64,000 nt of DNA from Nocardioides sp. S5. Its GTDB lineage: Bacteria > Actinomycetota > Actinomycetes > Propionibacteriales > Nocardioidaceae. Shown piece by piece: positions 1 to 7,467 of this stretch. The DNA lies in NCBI RefSeq assembly GCF_017310035.1, contig NZ_CP022296.1:4154001-4218000 (forward strand), read 5' to 3'. Under the pieces are notes generated by a model, which worked only from the letters and a program-made list of their open reading frames with translations, had not been told where the DNA came from and searched no databases. Position 1 is the first letter of the stretch. Each line of letters opens with the position of its first letter. The position numbers and the translations under genes were made by a program.

Positions 1-521
1 ACCCGACGCAGGTCCCGCGATCCCAGCACGTCCACGGCACGTCGCAGGTAGGCATCGACGTTGATGCCGTAGACCGAGCGCAGGTGGGGATCGGAGTAGT
101 AGTCCCCCCGCCGGACATTGATCGTCAAGGTCGTGGGATCCCGCTCCCGCATCCCAGCGGCGAAGGCGTCGGACAGCAGGCAGTCCAGGATGAAGCGCTC
201 GAGCTCCGACTGGGTGAAGTCGGTGCCAAAGCGCTGGAAGTGCATCGGAGGAACGGGCAGCAGGCGGTTGGTACGGCCGATGTCCAACCTCGGAACGCTC
301 AGAGTCGTCACGCTGGGCCAGACCGCGGGCCATTCGCCGAAGTGCTCGCTCTCACGGACCTTCAGGTCGCGCCCGTGTCCTCGTTCGCGGTGGGCGCGCA
401 ACCAGAAGTAGAGAAGGTTCCCCACCCGCGCCGTCATCGGTGTGAGGAGAACGGTTCGCGAGCCTCGGCGCAGCTGCCTGGCCAGCACCGGACGGATCGA
501 GTCGAGCGGCCGTCTTCGCAT
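1..521 (-). CDS. GT11-like alpha-1,2-fucosyltransferase, N-terminal part (runs off left edge)
   Basis: Reading leftward from ATG 521 gives 173 stop-free codons to the window edge, so the C-terminus lies outside. The start follows a good ribosome site (GGGGAGGAC, 4 bases before ATG). Near the N-terminus is a GNLLYFWLRAH stretch, as in GT11 enzymes, and around residue 150 is INVRRGDYYSDP, which matches the GT11 signature H-x-R-R-G-D-Y with Asn in place of the usual His. Family members transfer fucose or a related 6-deoxyhexose from a GDP-sugar to a glycan. A GDP-mannose dehydratase at 27682 could supply part of that donor route. A -10 hexamer TAGACT lies at 588-593 on this strand, giving a leader of about 60 bases. 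Family assignment is from motifs only; acceptor and exact sugar are unknown. Confidence 0.72.
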   Translation of the reverse strand, partial: MRRRPLDSIRPVLARQLRRGSRTVLLTPMTARVGNLLYFWLRAHRERGHGRDLKVRESEHFGEWPAVWPSVTTLSVPRLDIGRTNRLLPVPPMHFQRFGTDFTQSELERFILDCLLSDAFAAGMRERDPTTLTINVRRGDYYSDPHLRSVYGINVDAYLRRAVDVLGSRDLRR

Positions 522-631
522 CTGTCCTCCCCTGCCTCGTCATCGGGTCGTGCTCGAGCAGCGTGCCCGCCGACCAGCCTTCGCATCAGTCTAGGAAGTC
601 AGCAGGCACCACCAGGTCCGCGCTGCGCCCG

Positions 632-637
632 TAGGCT
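632..637 (+). promoter_or_regulatory. Leaderless promoter -10 for the GT2 gene
   Basis: TAGGCT, then a 6-base spacer, then GTG 644. The spacing puts the transcript start at the start codon. Confidence 0.6.
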
Positions 638-643
638 GGCCAC

Positions 644-1513
644 GTGTCGAGACCTACCTGCTCCGTAGTGATCCCGGCCTTCAACGCCGCTCATCTCATC
701 GGCGGTCAGCTCGGAGCCCTCGCCGCCCAGGTGGGCGCGCCGGCATTCGAAGTGGTCGTCGCCGACAACGGCTCGACCGACCGTCTGGAGAGCGAGGTCC
801 TGTCCTGGCGGGACCGTCTTCCCGGGCTCCGCCTGGTGGACGCGTCGCGCGGCCGGGGCGTGTCGGTCGCACGCAACGTCGGAATCTCGCTCGCGCACAC
901 CGATCGCATCCTCGTGTGCGACGCGGACGACCGCGTTTCCGCCGGATGGGTCGCCGCGATCGCAACAGGCCTCTCGGATCATCCGTTGGTGAGCGGTCCG
1001 GTGGAGACGAGGCTCCTGTCGGGGCGTTCGGCAGACTGGGTCCCCATCGACCGACGCACGAGTGCGCTCTTCGAGACCTGGGGCGGTCGGACCTACGGGA
1101 TCGGCTGCAATCTTGGACTTCGTCGCGAGGTGTGGGAGCAGGTCGGGGGTTTCGACGAGTCCTACCCGGCCGGAGCAGAAGAGATCGACTTCGCCTGGCG
1201 CGCCGGGGAGCTGGGCTACCGATTCGGCTACGTCGAAGAGGCTCTCCTGCACTACCGCATTCGCACCGACCTACGAGGAGTGCTTCGACAGCAGTACAAC
1301 TCAGGGCGAGGCACCAGCACCCTCTACGGGAAGTTCCGCCCGCGGGAGGTCGAGCCGAAGACTGCCGTGCGACGGCTGCGCCACGAACTGCTCCTCGTCA
1401 CGCAGTTCCCGTGGCGTGGCGGTCAGGACGCGCGGCGCTCGTGGCTTGCCCTGATGGCCTTCGAAGCCGGCAAGCTGATCGAGGCGCGCCGCCTCGGGTC
1501 CCCAGCTCCCTAG
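644..1513 (+). CDS. Glycosyltransferase family 2
   Basis: A 289-residue GT-A enzyme expected to add one sugar from a nucleotide donor at the cytoplasmic membrane face. The N-terminus has the typical SVVIPAFNAAHLIGGQL strand and ADNGSTD loop. The nucleotide/metal DXD site is CDADD at residues 92-96, and EEIDFAWRAGELGYRF further on fits the acceptor-side ED motif. GTG 644 is preferred because TAGGCT lies 6 bases upstream and nothing resembling a ribosome site is present. It is divergent from the fucosyltransferase-like gene and convergent with the methyltransferase fusion. No transmembrane segments are evident, so it is a short cytosolic transferase, not a processive synthase. The sugar cannot be told from sequence. 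Confidence 0.85.
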   Translation: MSRPTCSVVIPAFNAAHLIGGQLGALAAQVGAPAFEVVVADNGSTDRLESEVLSWRDRLPGLRLVDASRGRGVSVARNVGISLAHTDRILVCDADDRVSAGWVAAIATGLSDHPLVSGPVETRLLSGRSADWVPIDRRTSALFETWGGRTYGIGCNLGLRREVWEQVGGFDESYPAGAEEIDFAWRAGELGYRFGYVEEALLHYRIRTDLRGVLRQQYNSGRGTSTLYGKFRPREVEPKTAVRRLRHELLLVTQFPWRGGQDARRSWLALMAFEAGKLIEARRLGSPAP

Positions 1514-1541
1514 AAGTGACTGCCCACCAGCTCGCAGATCT

Positions 1542-3194
1542 CTACTGCTGAGCTCCGGCTGCGTGCCCGGGGAGTCCGACGACATCGAGGCCTTCGCTCC
1601 TCGCGACGTAGCCCATGAGGCGCTCCACCGCATGCGCCGTGGTGGTGTAGGCGGCGATGTGCTCGCCTTCGAAGTCGTCCGCGCTCATGCGTAACCCCTT
1701 GAGGACCGGGACAAGGGCCCCCCGCATGATGTAGATCGACCCGGCAGGAAACCGCAACGCCCCGGCGGGGCACCGAACGCCGATGCGCCGCGCGAGGTGC
1801 CGCACCGCTCGCCGGTCCGTGCTCCACGCCTCAGGTCCGGCCACGCTCGCGTCGTGGCACGCCAGACCTCCAGCCCCCCTGGTCACCGTGTCGTACGCGT
1901 GCCGGAAAGCCTGCGCCGATCCGAGGAGGCTCCCGACGAGCTGGTCGCGCCACTCGTGTCCCGTCGACGCTCCGAGAGACGTGGCCACCCCCTGAGGGCT
2001 CTTCTTGGTGTGCAGCTTCACGACCGCGTCGTACCCGTCCAGGAGCCCCGATTGGACCACCTGCAGGAAGGGCCAGATGTCACGACCGCGGTTCTCGACA
2101 TCCAGCACTCGCGTCGACCGGGCAGTCGACCCGGACAGGTCGAGTGCCGTCCCCGACGCGTTGGTGACGATGAGGTCGAACGGCACGTCGATCACCCGGA
2201 GTTGCTCCAGCAACTGAGGAAGAAGCTCCGGGTAGAAGACGTGCATCACCACCGCCAGTGGGCCACGAGACACGTCACCAGGACGCCACCCAGAGACGGT
2301 CGGCACCGTCGGGTGGGGACGGCGACGCCATGTTCCGTAGTCGCAGGCCAGGTCGGTGGGCAGCCCGAGCCGGAACTTGGCCTCGATGGCCGCCAAGTGC
2401 CTTCCCCTCCTCCGCAGGGCCGCGAGCGGATCGTCCCTGCGCTGCTGCGCGGCTGCTGTCGTCTCCGACAGCGCATCCACCCCTTCCATCACGCCACGAT
2501 CGACGGCGGGCGGATCCAGCAAGGTCACGGGCGAGGACGGCTGCTCCACCCGCCTCGCCACGACCGCCATGTGCATGTAGCGGGCGTCGCCGAGAATCCG
2601 GCCGGCTGGGCGCAGCCACCTGTAACGGAACTGCATCAGGGCGTCGTTCACCCCTTCGATCCGCTCGACCTCGTATCCCGCGCGGTGGAACATCTCGATG
2701 ATGGATCGGCGCGTGAAGAAGCGGACGTGGGTGCGGTCCAGGGGTCCGGTGTCCTGGTAGTCCCAGCGGCCACGGACCAGATCGGCCATGACCGGCACGT
2801 ACTGGACGTTCGGAATCGAGGCGAGCACCCGACCGTCGTCTCTGAGGAACCGGTGAGACTCGTAGAGAACCTTCCACGGGTCGTAGAGGTGCTCGAGCAC
2901 ATCCATGAAGCAGATCAGGTCGAGACCGGTCCACCCCTCGGGCATGGCGTCGGGGAAGAACCCCTGCTCGACCTTGTCGAAGCCGTGGGATTCGCGAGCA
3001 ACGGCGGCTTGTTCCGCGACCGACTCGATCCCGACGATCCAAGCGCCGGCCCCCAATCGCGCGCGCAACGTCCGACCGAAACCGCCCTTGCCACAGCCCA
3101 CGTCTGCCACTCGGCGCGCACCGTGCGGGATGAAGTCCGCGAACTCCTCACGAGGATCATCGAGGTACACGCCTTGCTGCTCGAGATCGACCAT
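1542..3194 (-). CDS. Bifunctional SAM methyltransferase - RgpF-like (rhamnan synthesis F) protein
   Basis: This 550-residue protein has two parts. Residues about 1-215 form a class I methyltransferase: the SAM-binding loop is VADVGCGKGGFG (29-40) and FMDVLEHLYDP lies near 97-107. Residues about 311-540 match the rhamnan synthesis protein F family (AVVMHVFYPELL, RGRDIWPFL, VVKLHTKKS), whose members act with rhamnose-rich polysaccharides. A fusion suggests methylation and sugar-chain modification are linked. ATG 3194 is chosen, with CGAGGG just upstream; GTG 3206, four codons earlier, is an equal alternative. A -10 TAGGGT at 3232-3237 gives a short leader. The open frame continues far upstream but only antisense to other genes. 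dTDP-rhamnose genes lie at 29.8-37 kb. Confidence 0.83.
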   Translation of the reverse strand: MVDLEQQGVYLDDPREEFADFIPHGARRVADVGCGKGGFGRTLRARLGAGAWIVGIESVAEQAAVARESHGFDKVEQGFFPDAMPEGWTGLDLICFMDVLEHLYDPWKVLYESHRFLRDDGRVLASIPNVQYVPVMADLVRGRWDYQDTGPLDRTHVRFFTRRSIIEMFHRAGYEVERIEGVNDALMQFRYRWLRPAGRILGDARYMHMAVVARRVEQPSSPVTLLDPPAVDRGVMEGVDALSETTAAAQQRRDDPLAALRRRGRHLAAIEAKFRLGLPTDLACDYGTWRRRPHPTVPTVSGWRPGDVSRGPLAVVMHVFYPELLPQLLEQLRVIDVPFDLIVTNASGTALDLSGSTARSTRVLDVENRGRDIWPFLQVVQSGLLDGYDAVVKLHTKKSPQGVATSLGASTGHEWRDQLVGSLLGSAQAFRHAYDTVTRGAGGLACHDASVAGPEAWSTDRRAVRHLARRIGVRCPAGALRFPAGSIYIMRGALVPVLKGLRMSADDFEGEHIAAYTTTAHAVERLMGYVARSEGLDVVGLPGHAAGAQQ

Positions 3195-3307
3195 GACCCT
3201 CGTCACCCCTTCGTAACCGCTTGAGGCCCCGACCCTAGTGGCGGGTGCGATGCCCGCGTGTCCCTGCGCATTAAGGCTGTGCGACCCATCATCCAACGAC
3301 CGCTCAC

Positions 3308-3313
3308 TAGAGT
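3308..3313 (+). promoter_or_regulatory. Leaderless promoter -10 for the acyltransferase
   Basis: TAGAGT, then 7 bases, then GTG 3321. This decides between GTG 3321 and the earlier in-frame GTG 3258. Confidence 0.5.
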
Positions 3314-3320
3314 GACCGCT

Positions 3321-3863
3321 GTGACCTTCTTGCAGCGCGTGGTCGAGGCTCCCCCCTCGCTTCGCTGGCACCGCGGCGGCCTCGCGTCGCGGTTGCTCTA
3401 TACCCGCGCCTTCGGCGCACTTGGGCACGGCACCGTGATCGTCAGGCCGCACATCATCCGTCGACCCGGTCAGATGTTCATCGGGGCCGGTGGTGCGATC
3501 CGTGAAGACGTGTGGCTCCAGTGCGAGCGCGATCACAGCCGCATCACGATCGGCGACCGCGTCACCATCAGCCGCTGTGTCGAGATCGCCTCGATCGATC
3601 CGATCACGCTCGGGGACGACTGTGTCATCGGGTTCGGATCCCTGATCACGTCCGGTGATCACCAGCGCGTGGACCGACGCCTGACGCGTCCCACGGGCCC
3701 GATCACCATCGGGAGCTCGGTCTTCATCGGTCAGGGCGCCATCGTCATGGGAGGAGTGACCATCGGTGACGGCGCCACGGTGGGCGCGCACGCCATCGTG
3801 ACCCGCGACGTCGCTCCCGGCCAGACCGTGGTCGGCATCCCCGCGCGACCTCTCGGAAGCTGA
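3321..3863 (+). CDS. Hexapeptide-repeat (left-handed beta-helix) acyltransferase
   Basis: A 180-residue protein of the WbbJ/maltose-acetyltransferase class, which moves an acetyl group from acetyl-CoA to a sugar hydroxyl. Imperfect hexapeptides ([LIV]-G-x4) run through most of it, for example ITIGDRVTISRCVEI, ITLGDDCVIGFGS and VTIGDGATVGAHAIV. The catalytic His is probably the one in ITSGDHQRV, and the C-terminus has the usual VGIPARPLG. GTG 3321 is favoured by TAGAGT 7 bases upstream; GTG 3258 would add 21 residues without family resemblance. The next gene starts 3 bases after its stop, so it heads a run of rightward genes to 6594. Confidence 0.85.
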   Translation: MTFLQRVVEAPPSLRWHRGGLASRLLYTRAFGALGHGTVIVRPHIIRRPGQMFIGAGGAIREDVWLQCERDHSRITIGDRVTISRCVEIASIDPITLGDDCVIGFGSLITSGDHQRVDRRLTRPTGPITIGSSVFIGQGAIVMGGVTIGDGATVGAHAIVTRDVAPGQTVVGIPARPLGS

Positions 3864-3866
3864 GGC

Positions 3867-4871
3867 GTGCGCGTCCTGCTGGTGAGCCCGGGCTTCCACG
3901 GCTACCATTCGGCCATCGCCGCGGCGTTCGCCGCACGCGGGCACGCCGTCTCGGCGGTGGTCTACGACGACCACGGCGGCCTCGTCGGCCGCACCTGGCA
4001 CCAGCTGCGCCACCAGCTTCCGCGCCGCCTCGGCGCCGGGGACCTGCGCCGACTGGCGCGCGAGGAGTCGCTCGCCGCCGTCGCAGCGGTCCGACAGGCG
4101 CGTCCGGAGGCCGTGGTCGTGATCAAGGGCGACACGCTGGGCGCTGACTTCTGGAACAGCATCGCCGGACTCCCCCGGGTCACCTGGCTCTACGACGAGG
4201 TGCGCCGTACGCGGTGGTCGCTCGGCCACCTGTCGACGGTCGGCCCGATCGCGACGTACTCGTCGCACGACGACGTGGCGTTCGGTGCCGCGGGAATCGA
4301 CTCGCGCCACCTCCCGCTCGCCTACGACCACCGGCTGGTGCCGTCGCCGAGAGCACGACGCATCGCCGACGTCACCTTCGTGGGCGCGCGCTACCCCGCA
4401 CGCGAGCAGGTGCTGCTCGCGTTGCAGGAGCGTGGCGTGGGCGTGCGCGCCCATGGCCGCGACTGGTCCGGGCACCCGGTGGACCGCCTCCGGACCTGGC
4501 GCGTCTCCACGCCTGCCGTGGCCGCCGGCCGCGACCTGTCGCGCGCCGCCGCCTACGACGTCATGGCCGCGTCGGTCGCGACGCTCAACCTCCACGGCGA
4601 CCAGGACGGCTTCACCATGCGCACCTTCGAGGCCGCCGGCGTCGGCGCTGTTGAGCTGATCGACCGCGACGACGTCGCCGGCCTCTACGAGCCGGGCGTC
4701 GAGGTGCTGCCCTGGACGACCCACGACGAGCTCGCCGGCCTGTGCCACCGGGCCGCCAGCGACTCCGCCTGGTCCAGCGCGATCAGAGTGGCAGCCCGAC
4801 GGCGCACCCTCGCCGAGCACACCTTCGACCACCGGATCGCAGTCCTGGAGGACTCATGGGACACGGCCTGA
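3867..4871 (+). CDS. CgeB-like GT-B glycosyltransferase
   Basis: A 334-residue protein with an N-terminal Rossmann half (VLLVSPGFHGYHSAIAAAFAARG) and a C-terminal half ending in RTFEAAGVGAVELIDRDDVAGLYEPG, the arrangement of the spore-maturation CgeB / group 1 transferase family. These use a nucleotide-sugar donor; the acceptor here is unknown. It starts with GTG 3 bases after the acyltransferase stop, and its last 16 bases overlap the next gene, which points to co-translation. No signal peptide or membrane segment is seen. It belongs to a block of sugar-modifying genes that ends in nonulosonate genes. Confidence 0.75.
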   Translation: MRVLLVSPGFHGYHSAIAAAFAARGHAVSAVVYDDHGGLVGRTWHQLRHQLPRRLGAGDLRRLAREESLAAVAAVRQARPEAVVVIKGDTLGADFWNSIAGLPRVTWLYDEVRRTRWSLGHLSTVGPIATYSSHDDVAFGAAGIDSRHLPLAYDHRLVPSPRARRIADVTFVGARYPAREQVLLALQERGVGVRAHGRDWSGHPVDRLRTWRVSTPAVAAGRDLSRAAAYDVMAASVATLNLHGDQDGFTMRTFEAAGVGAVELIDRDDVAGLYEPGVEVLPWTTHDELAGLCHRAASDSAWSSAIRVAARRRTLAEHTFDHRIAVLEDSWDTA

Positions 4872-5914
4872 GGCACCCCGCCGACCTCGTCGCCTGGCGA
4901 CGCTGGCAGGAGTCGCGCCATCCCGTGCGCCACGTGGTCCGAACCGCCCGAGCGCGCCTGAGTCCTCCGGTCGAGACTCGGGTCGATCTGCTCGTCGCCG
5001 ATGAGGGTGCGGACCTGCTCGTCGCTGTCGAGGCGATGCACGCCAGTGTCGACCGCGCCGTGGTCGTCCCCCTGGGGCACCTCGACGCTGCCCGGACGAC
5101 TGTGGTCGCCCCCGTCGGCTGGCAACCGCCAGCCGCCTACTCCGGACACGCGCGACGCACCGTCCCGCTCGGCGACCTCACCCTCCCAGCGGTGCGGGCG
5201 GTGCTGGCGGCCGGGCACCGGTCCGAGATCGGGTCGACCGCCTACGCGCTCGCTGAAGCGCTCGGTGCGACGTTCTTCGTCTCCCAGCACGGCGCGCTCA
5301 CTCCCTACGCGCCTCCGCTGCCGCACGCGGCCCGGCTCCTCGCCTGGAGCGAGGCCGACGGCGCCTTCTGGACGACCGGTCGACGCGACGTCGAGGTCGA
5401 GGTCGTCGGCAGCCAGCTGCTGTGGGCGGCCGCGGGTCTCGTGACGGGCGCCAGGGCGCCCTCCTCGACCACCGGTGGAGATGCTGCCCCGCTGACCTAC
5501 CTCGGCCAGGGGCACGCCGCTGAGATCTCGCGGGCCAGGCTCGCCCAGGCTGCCCTGAGCACCTGTCGCGCGCACGGCGCGACCTACCGGCCGCACCCCT
5601 CGGAGCGCGACGTCACCTCGCGCGCCGTCCTGGCGGGCTACCGCCGCGCCGGGATCACCGTCGACACCAGCGGGGTGCCGCTCGTCGACCTCGAGGCGCC
5701 GATCGTCAGCGTCTTCTCCACCGGGGTGCTCGAAGCGGCCGCCCGCGGATGGGAGGCCTGGGTCGAGTTTCCGCGTCCGCCCGCCTGGCTGGGCGAGTTC
5801 TGGGAGCGTTACGCCATGCACCGCCTCGGCTCCTCCCCGACGCCCGCCCCACACCTCCCGGACCAGGAGCCGGCTGCGCGGATCGCGGAGATCGTGACCG
5901 GGGCGGCGTCGTGA
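4856..5914 (+). CDS. Putative GT-B glycosyltransferase of a nonulosonate cluster
   Basis: A 352-residue protein with no firm family assignment. Around residues 210-300 it carries YRPHPSE and IVSVFSTGVLEAAARG, a pair of motifs seen in GT-B transferases that build sialic acid-type or capsule polymers (a basic His-Pro element and a donor-binding Ser-Thr-Gly loop). The start is ATG 4856 with GGAGG 6 bases upstream; it overlaps the preceding gene by 16 bases. Its stop overlaps the start of the cytidylyltransferase (GTGA), so it may use the CMP-sugar made by that enzyme. This role is inferred from position plus weak motifs; it could instead be a surface-polymer phosphotransferase. Confidence 0.5.
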   Translation: MGHGLRHPADLVAWRRWQESRHPVRHVVRTARARLSPPVETRVDLLVADEGADLLVAVEAMHASVDRAVVVPLGHLDAARTTVVAPVGWQPPAAYSGHARRTVPLGDLTLPAVRAVLAAGHRSEIGSTAYALAEALGATFFVSQHGALTPYAPPLPHAARLLAWSEADGAFWTTGRRDVEVEVVGSQLLWAAAGLVTGARAPSSTTGGDAAPLTYLGQGHAAEISRARLAQAALSTCRAHGATYRPHPSERDVTSRAVLAGYRRAGITVDTSGVPLVDLEAPIVSVFSTGVLEAAARGWEAWVEFPRPPAWLGEFWERYAMHRLGSSPTPAPHLPDQEPAARIAEIVTGAAS

Positions 5915-6594
5915 GGCTCTGCGTGATCCCCGCCCGCGGCGGCTCCAAGGGCGTGCCGCGCAAGAACCTCCTCGACGTCGGCGGCAAGCCGCTCATCGTC
6001 TGGACGATCGAGCAGGCCCTCGACGTGCCGGACCTCGACGTGCTGGTCTCCACCGACGACGAGGAGATCGCCGAGGTCTCCCGCGCCGCCGGGGCGCGCG
6101 TGCCGTGGCTGCGCCCCGCCGACCTCGCGCAGGACACCACCCCGACGGAACCGGTCGTGCGCCACGCCATCGACCAGGTCACTGCTGAGCGCGGTCGTCC
6201 GGACGCGGTGATGCTGCTCCAGGCGACGTCCCCGGTCCGTCACGACGACACTCTCGCCCGGGCGCTGGCCGAGTTCGCCGCCACCGGGGTGGACTCGATG
6301 GTCGGCGTCGTCGAGCAGCCGCCTTTCGTCTGGCAGGCCGGTGACCCGCCCACTGCGGCGTACGACGTCGCGGCCCGGCCGCGTCGGCAGGACCTGACGG
6401 ACGAGACCCGGCGCTACCGCGAGACCGGCTCGCTCTACGTCACGCGCACCGAGGTCTACGAGCACCACGACAACCGCCTCGGCGGCCGCATCGGCCTCTT
6501 CGTGATGGCCGAGGATGAAGGCATCGACATCGACACCGAGCTCGACGTGGCACTCGCAGCGCAGCAGTTGATTGCGATCGCTTCCTCGCGATGA
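5911..6594 (+). CDS. neuA: CMP-nonulosonate cytidylyltransferase (NeuA-like)
   Basis: A 227-residue acylneuraminate cytidylyltransferase, which couples CTP to a nonulosonic acid (sialic, legionaminic or pseudaminic acid) and releases pyrophosphate. The CTP-binding start IPARGGSKGVPRKNL is intact, followed by LQATSPVRHDDTL and the metal-binding IDIDTELDVALA near the C-terminus. GTG 5911 overlaps the preceding stop by 4 bases. The partner synthase is at 7468. The substrate-distinguishing residues cannot be read by eye, so the exact nonulosonate is open. Confidence 0.87.
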   Translation: MRLCVIPARGGSKGVPRKNLLDVGGKPLIVWTIEQALDVPDLDVLVSTDDEEIAEVSRAAGARVPWLRPADLAQDTTPTEPVVRHAIDQVTAERGRPDAVMLLQATSPVRHDDTLARALAEFAATGVDSMVGVVEQPPFVWQAGDPPTAAYDVAARPRRQDLTDETRRYRETGSLYVTRTEVYEHHDNRLGGRIGLFVMAEDEGIDIDTELDVALAAQQLIAIASSR

Positions 6595-6622
6595 TATGCC
6601 AGCGGCGTCACCCGACGGCTCC

Positions 6623-6628
6623 TACAGT
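6623..6628 (+). promoter_or_regulatory. Leaderless promoter -10 for the methyltransferase
   Basis: TACAGT, 6-base spacer GTGCGC, then ATG 6635. Confidence 0.6.
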
Positions 6629-6634
6629 GTGCGC

Positions 6635-7378
6635 ATGACCGTCGAGGAAACGTCCACCGAGCGCAGCGCCATCGACGACTTGCACTGGTACATCAACAAG
6701 TACGAGAGCAGCTACGGTCAGTCCACCCTTCCGGGCGCTGACCAGATCCGCAGGGTGATGTCGCCAGCTGCGCGACTCCGGGCCAAGCAGGTCGCCACCA
6801 ACGCCCAGGCTCGACTCATGCGTCGACGGGCGTCTGAGATGGTGCATGGACTGGATCAGGTGCGCCTCCATCTCGGATGTGGCTGGAACAAGCTCGCCGA
6901 CTGGATCAACGTCGACCTCGTCGGGGGCAAGACTGATCTGGTCTGGGACCTGCGCCGGCCTCTGCCGTTCGCGCCGAGAAGCGTCGACGTGATCTTCCTC
7001 GAGCACGTCTTCGAGCACATGCGTTACTCGGAGACGCTCACCGTTCTCGGGCACCTCAGGACCACACTGAAACCCGGCGGCGTCCTGCGAGTCGGGGTGC
7101 CGGACGCAGGCATGTACGCAAAGTGGTACGCCACTGATCCCGACAGCCTGCGCACGACACGCTGGGGCCGCCCTACCGCCATGTTCGCGCTGCGGGAGGT
7201 GTTCCAGGAGCACGCACACGTCGCGGCGTACGACGCGGAGACGCTCATCCTCGTCCTCGAGGCAGGCGGATTCCCTGGCGCAGAGGTCACCGAGCCGGGG
7301 ACCTCGCTGCTCCTCGAGTCTGTCCCCGACATGCCTGAGCGCTGGGCCGAGACGGTCTACGTCGAAGTTCGTGCCTGA
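6635..7378 (+). CDS. SAM-dependent methyltransferase
   Basis: A 247-residue class I methyltransferase. The SAM-binding motif is VRLHLGCGWN near residue 80, followed by WINVDLVGGKTDLVWDLRRPLPF and a post-motif IFLEHVFEHM where the family often has a general base. The C-terminal half (LKPGGVLRVGVPDAGMYAKWY) matches predicted SAM methyltransferases of polysaccharide clusters. It starts at ATG 6635, which has TACAGT 6 bases before it and no ribosome site. It sits between the cytidylyltransferase and the NeuB fusion, so methylation of a sugar in the same glycan is likely; the target atom is unknown. Confidence 0.8.
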   Translation: MTVEETSTERSAIDDLHWYINKYESSYGQSTLPGADQIRRVMSPAARLRAKQVATNAQARLMRRRASEMVHGLDQVRLHLGCGWNKLADWINVDLVGGKTDLVWDLRRPLPFAPRSVDVIFLEHVFEHMRYSETLTVLGHLRTTLKPGGVLRVGVPDAGMYAKWYATDPDSLRTTRWGRPTAMFALREVFQEHAHVAAYDAETLILVLEAGGFPGAEVTEPGTSLLLESVPDMPERWAETVYVEVRA

Positions 7379-7467
7379 GGCCAGCTCCGCGGTTCGCGAA
7401 TGCGCCCCCGCGAAACACGCACGCTGGCTACGGTTGTGGGACCCGCAGTCCGACGGAAGGCCCCCGC

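Noticed and set aside
3195..4832. The leftward frame of the methyltransferase-RgpF gene stays open for another 1.6 kb upstream.
   Set aside because: The extension is antisense to the acyltransferase and CgeB-like genes, has no family resemblance, and a good start lies at 3194.
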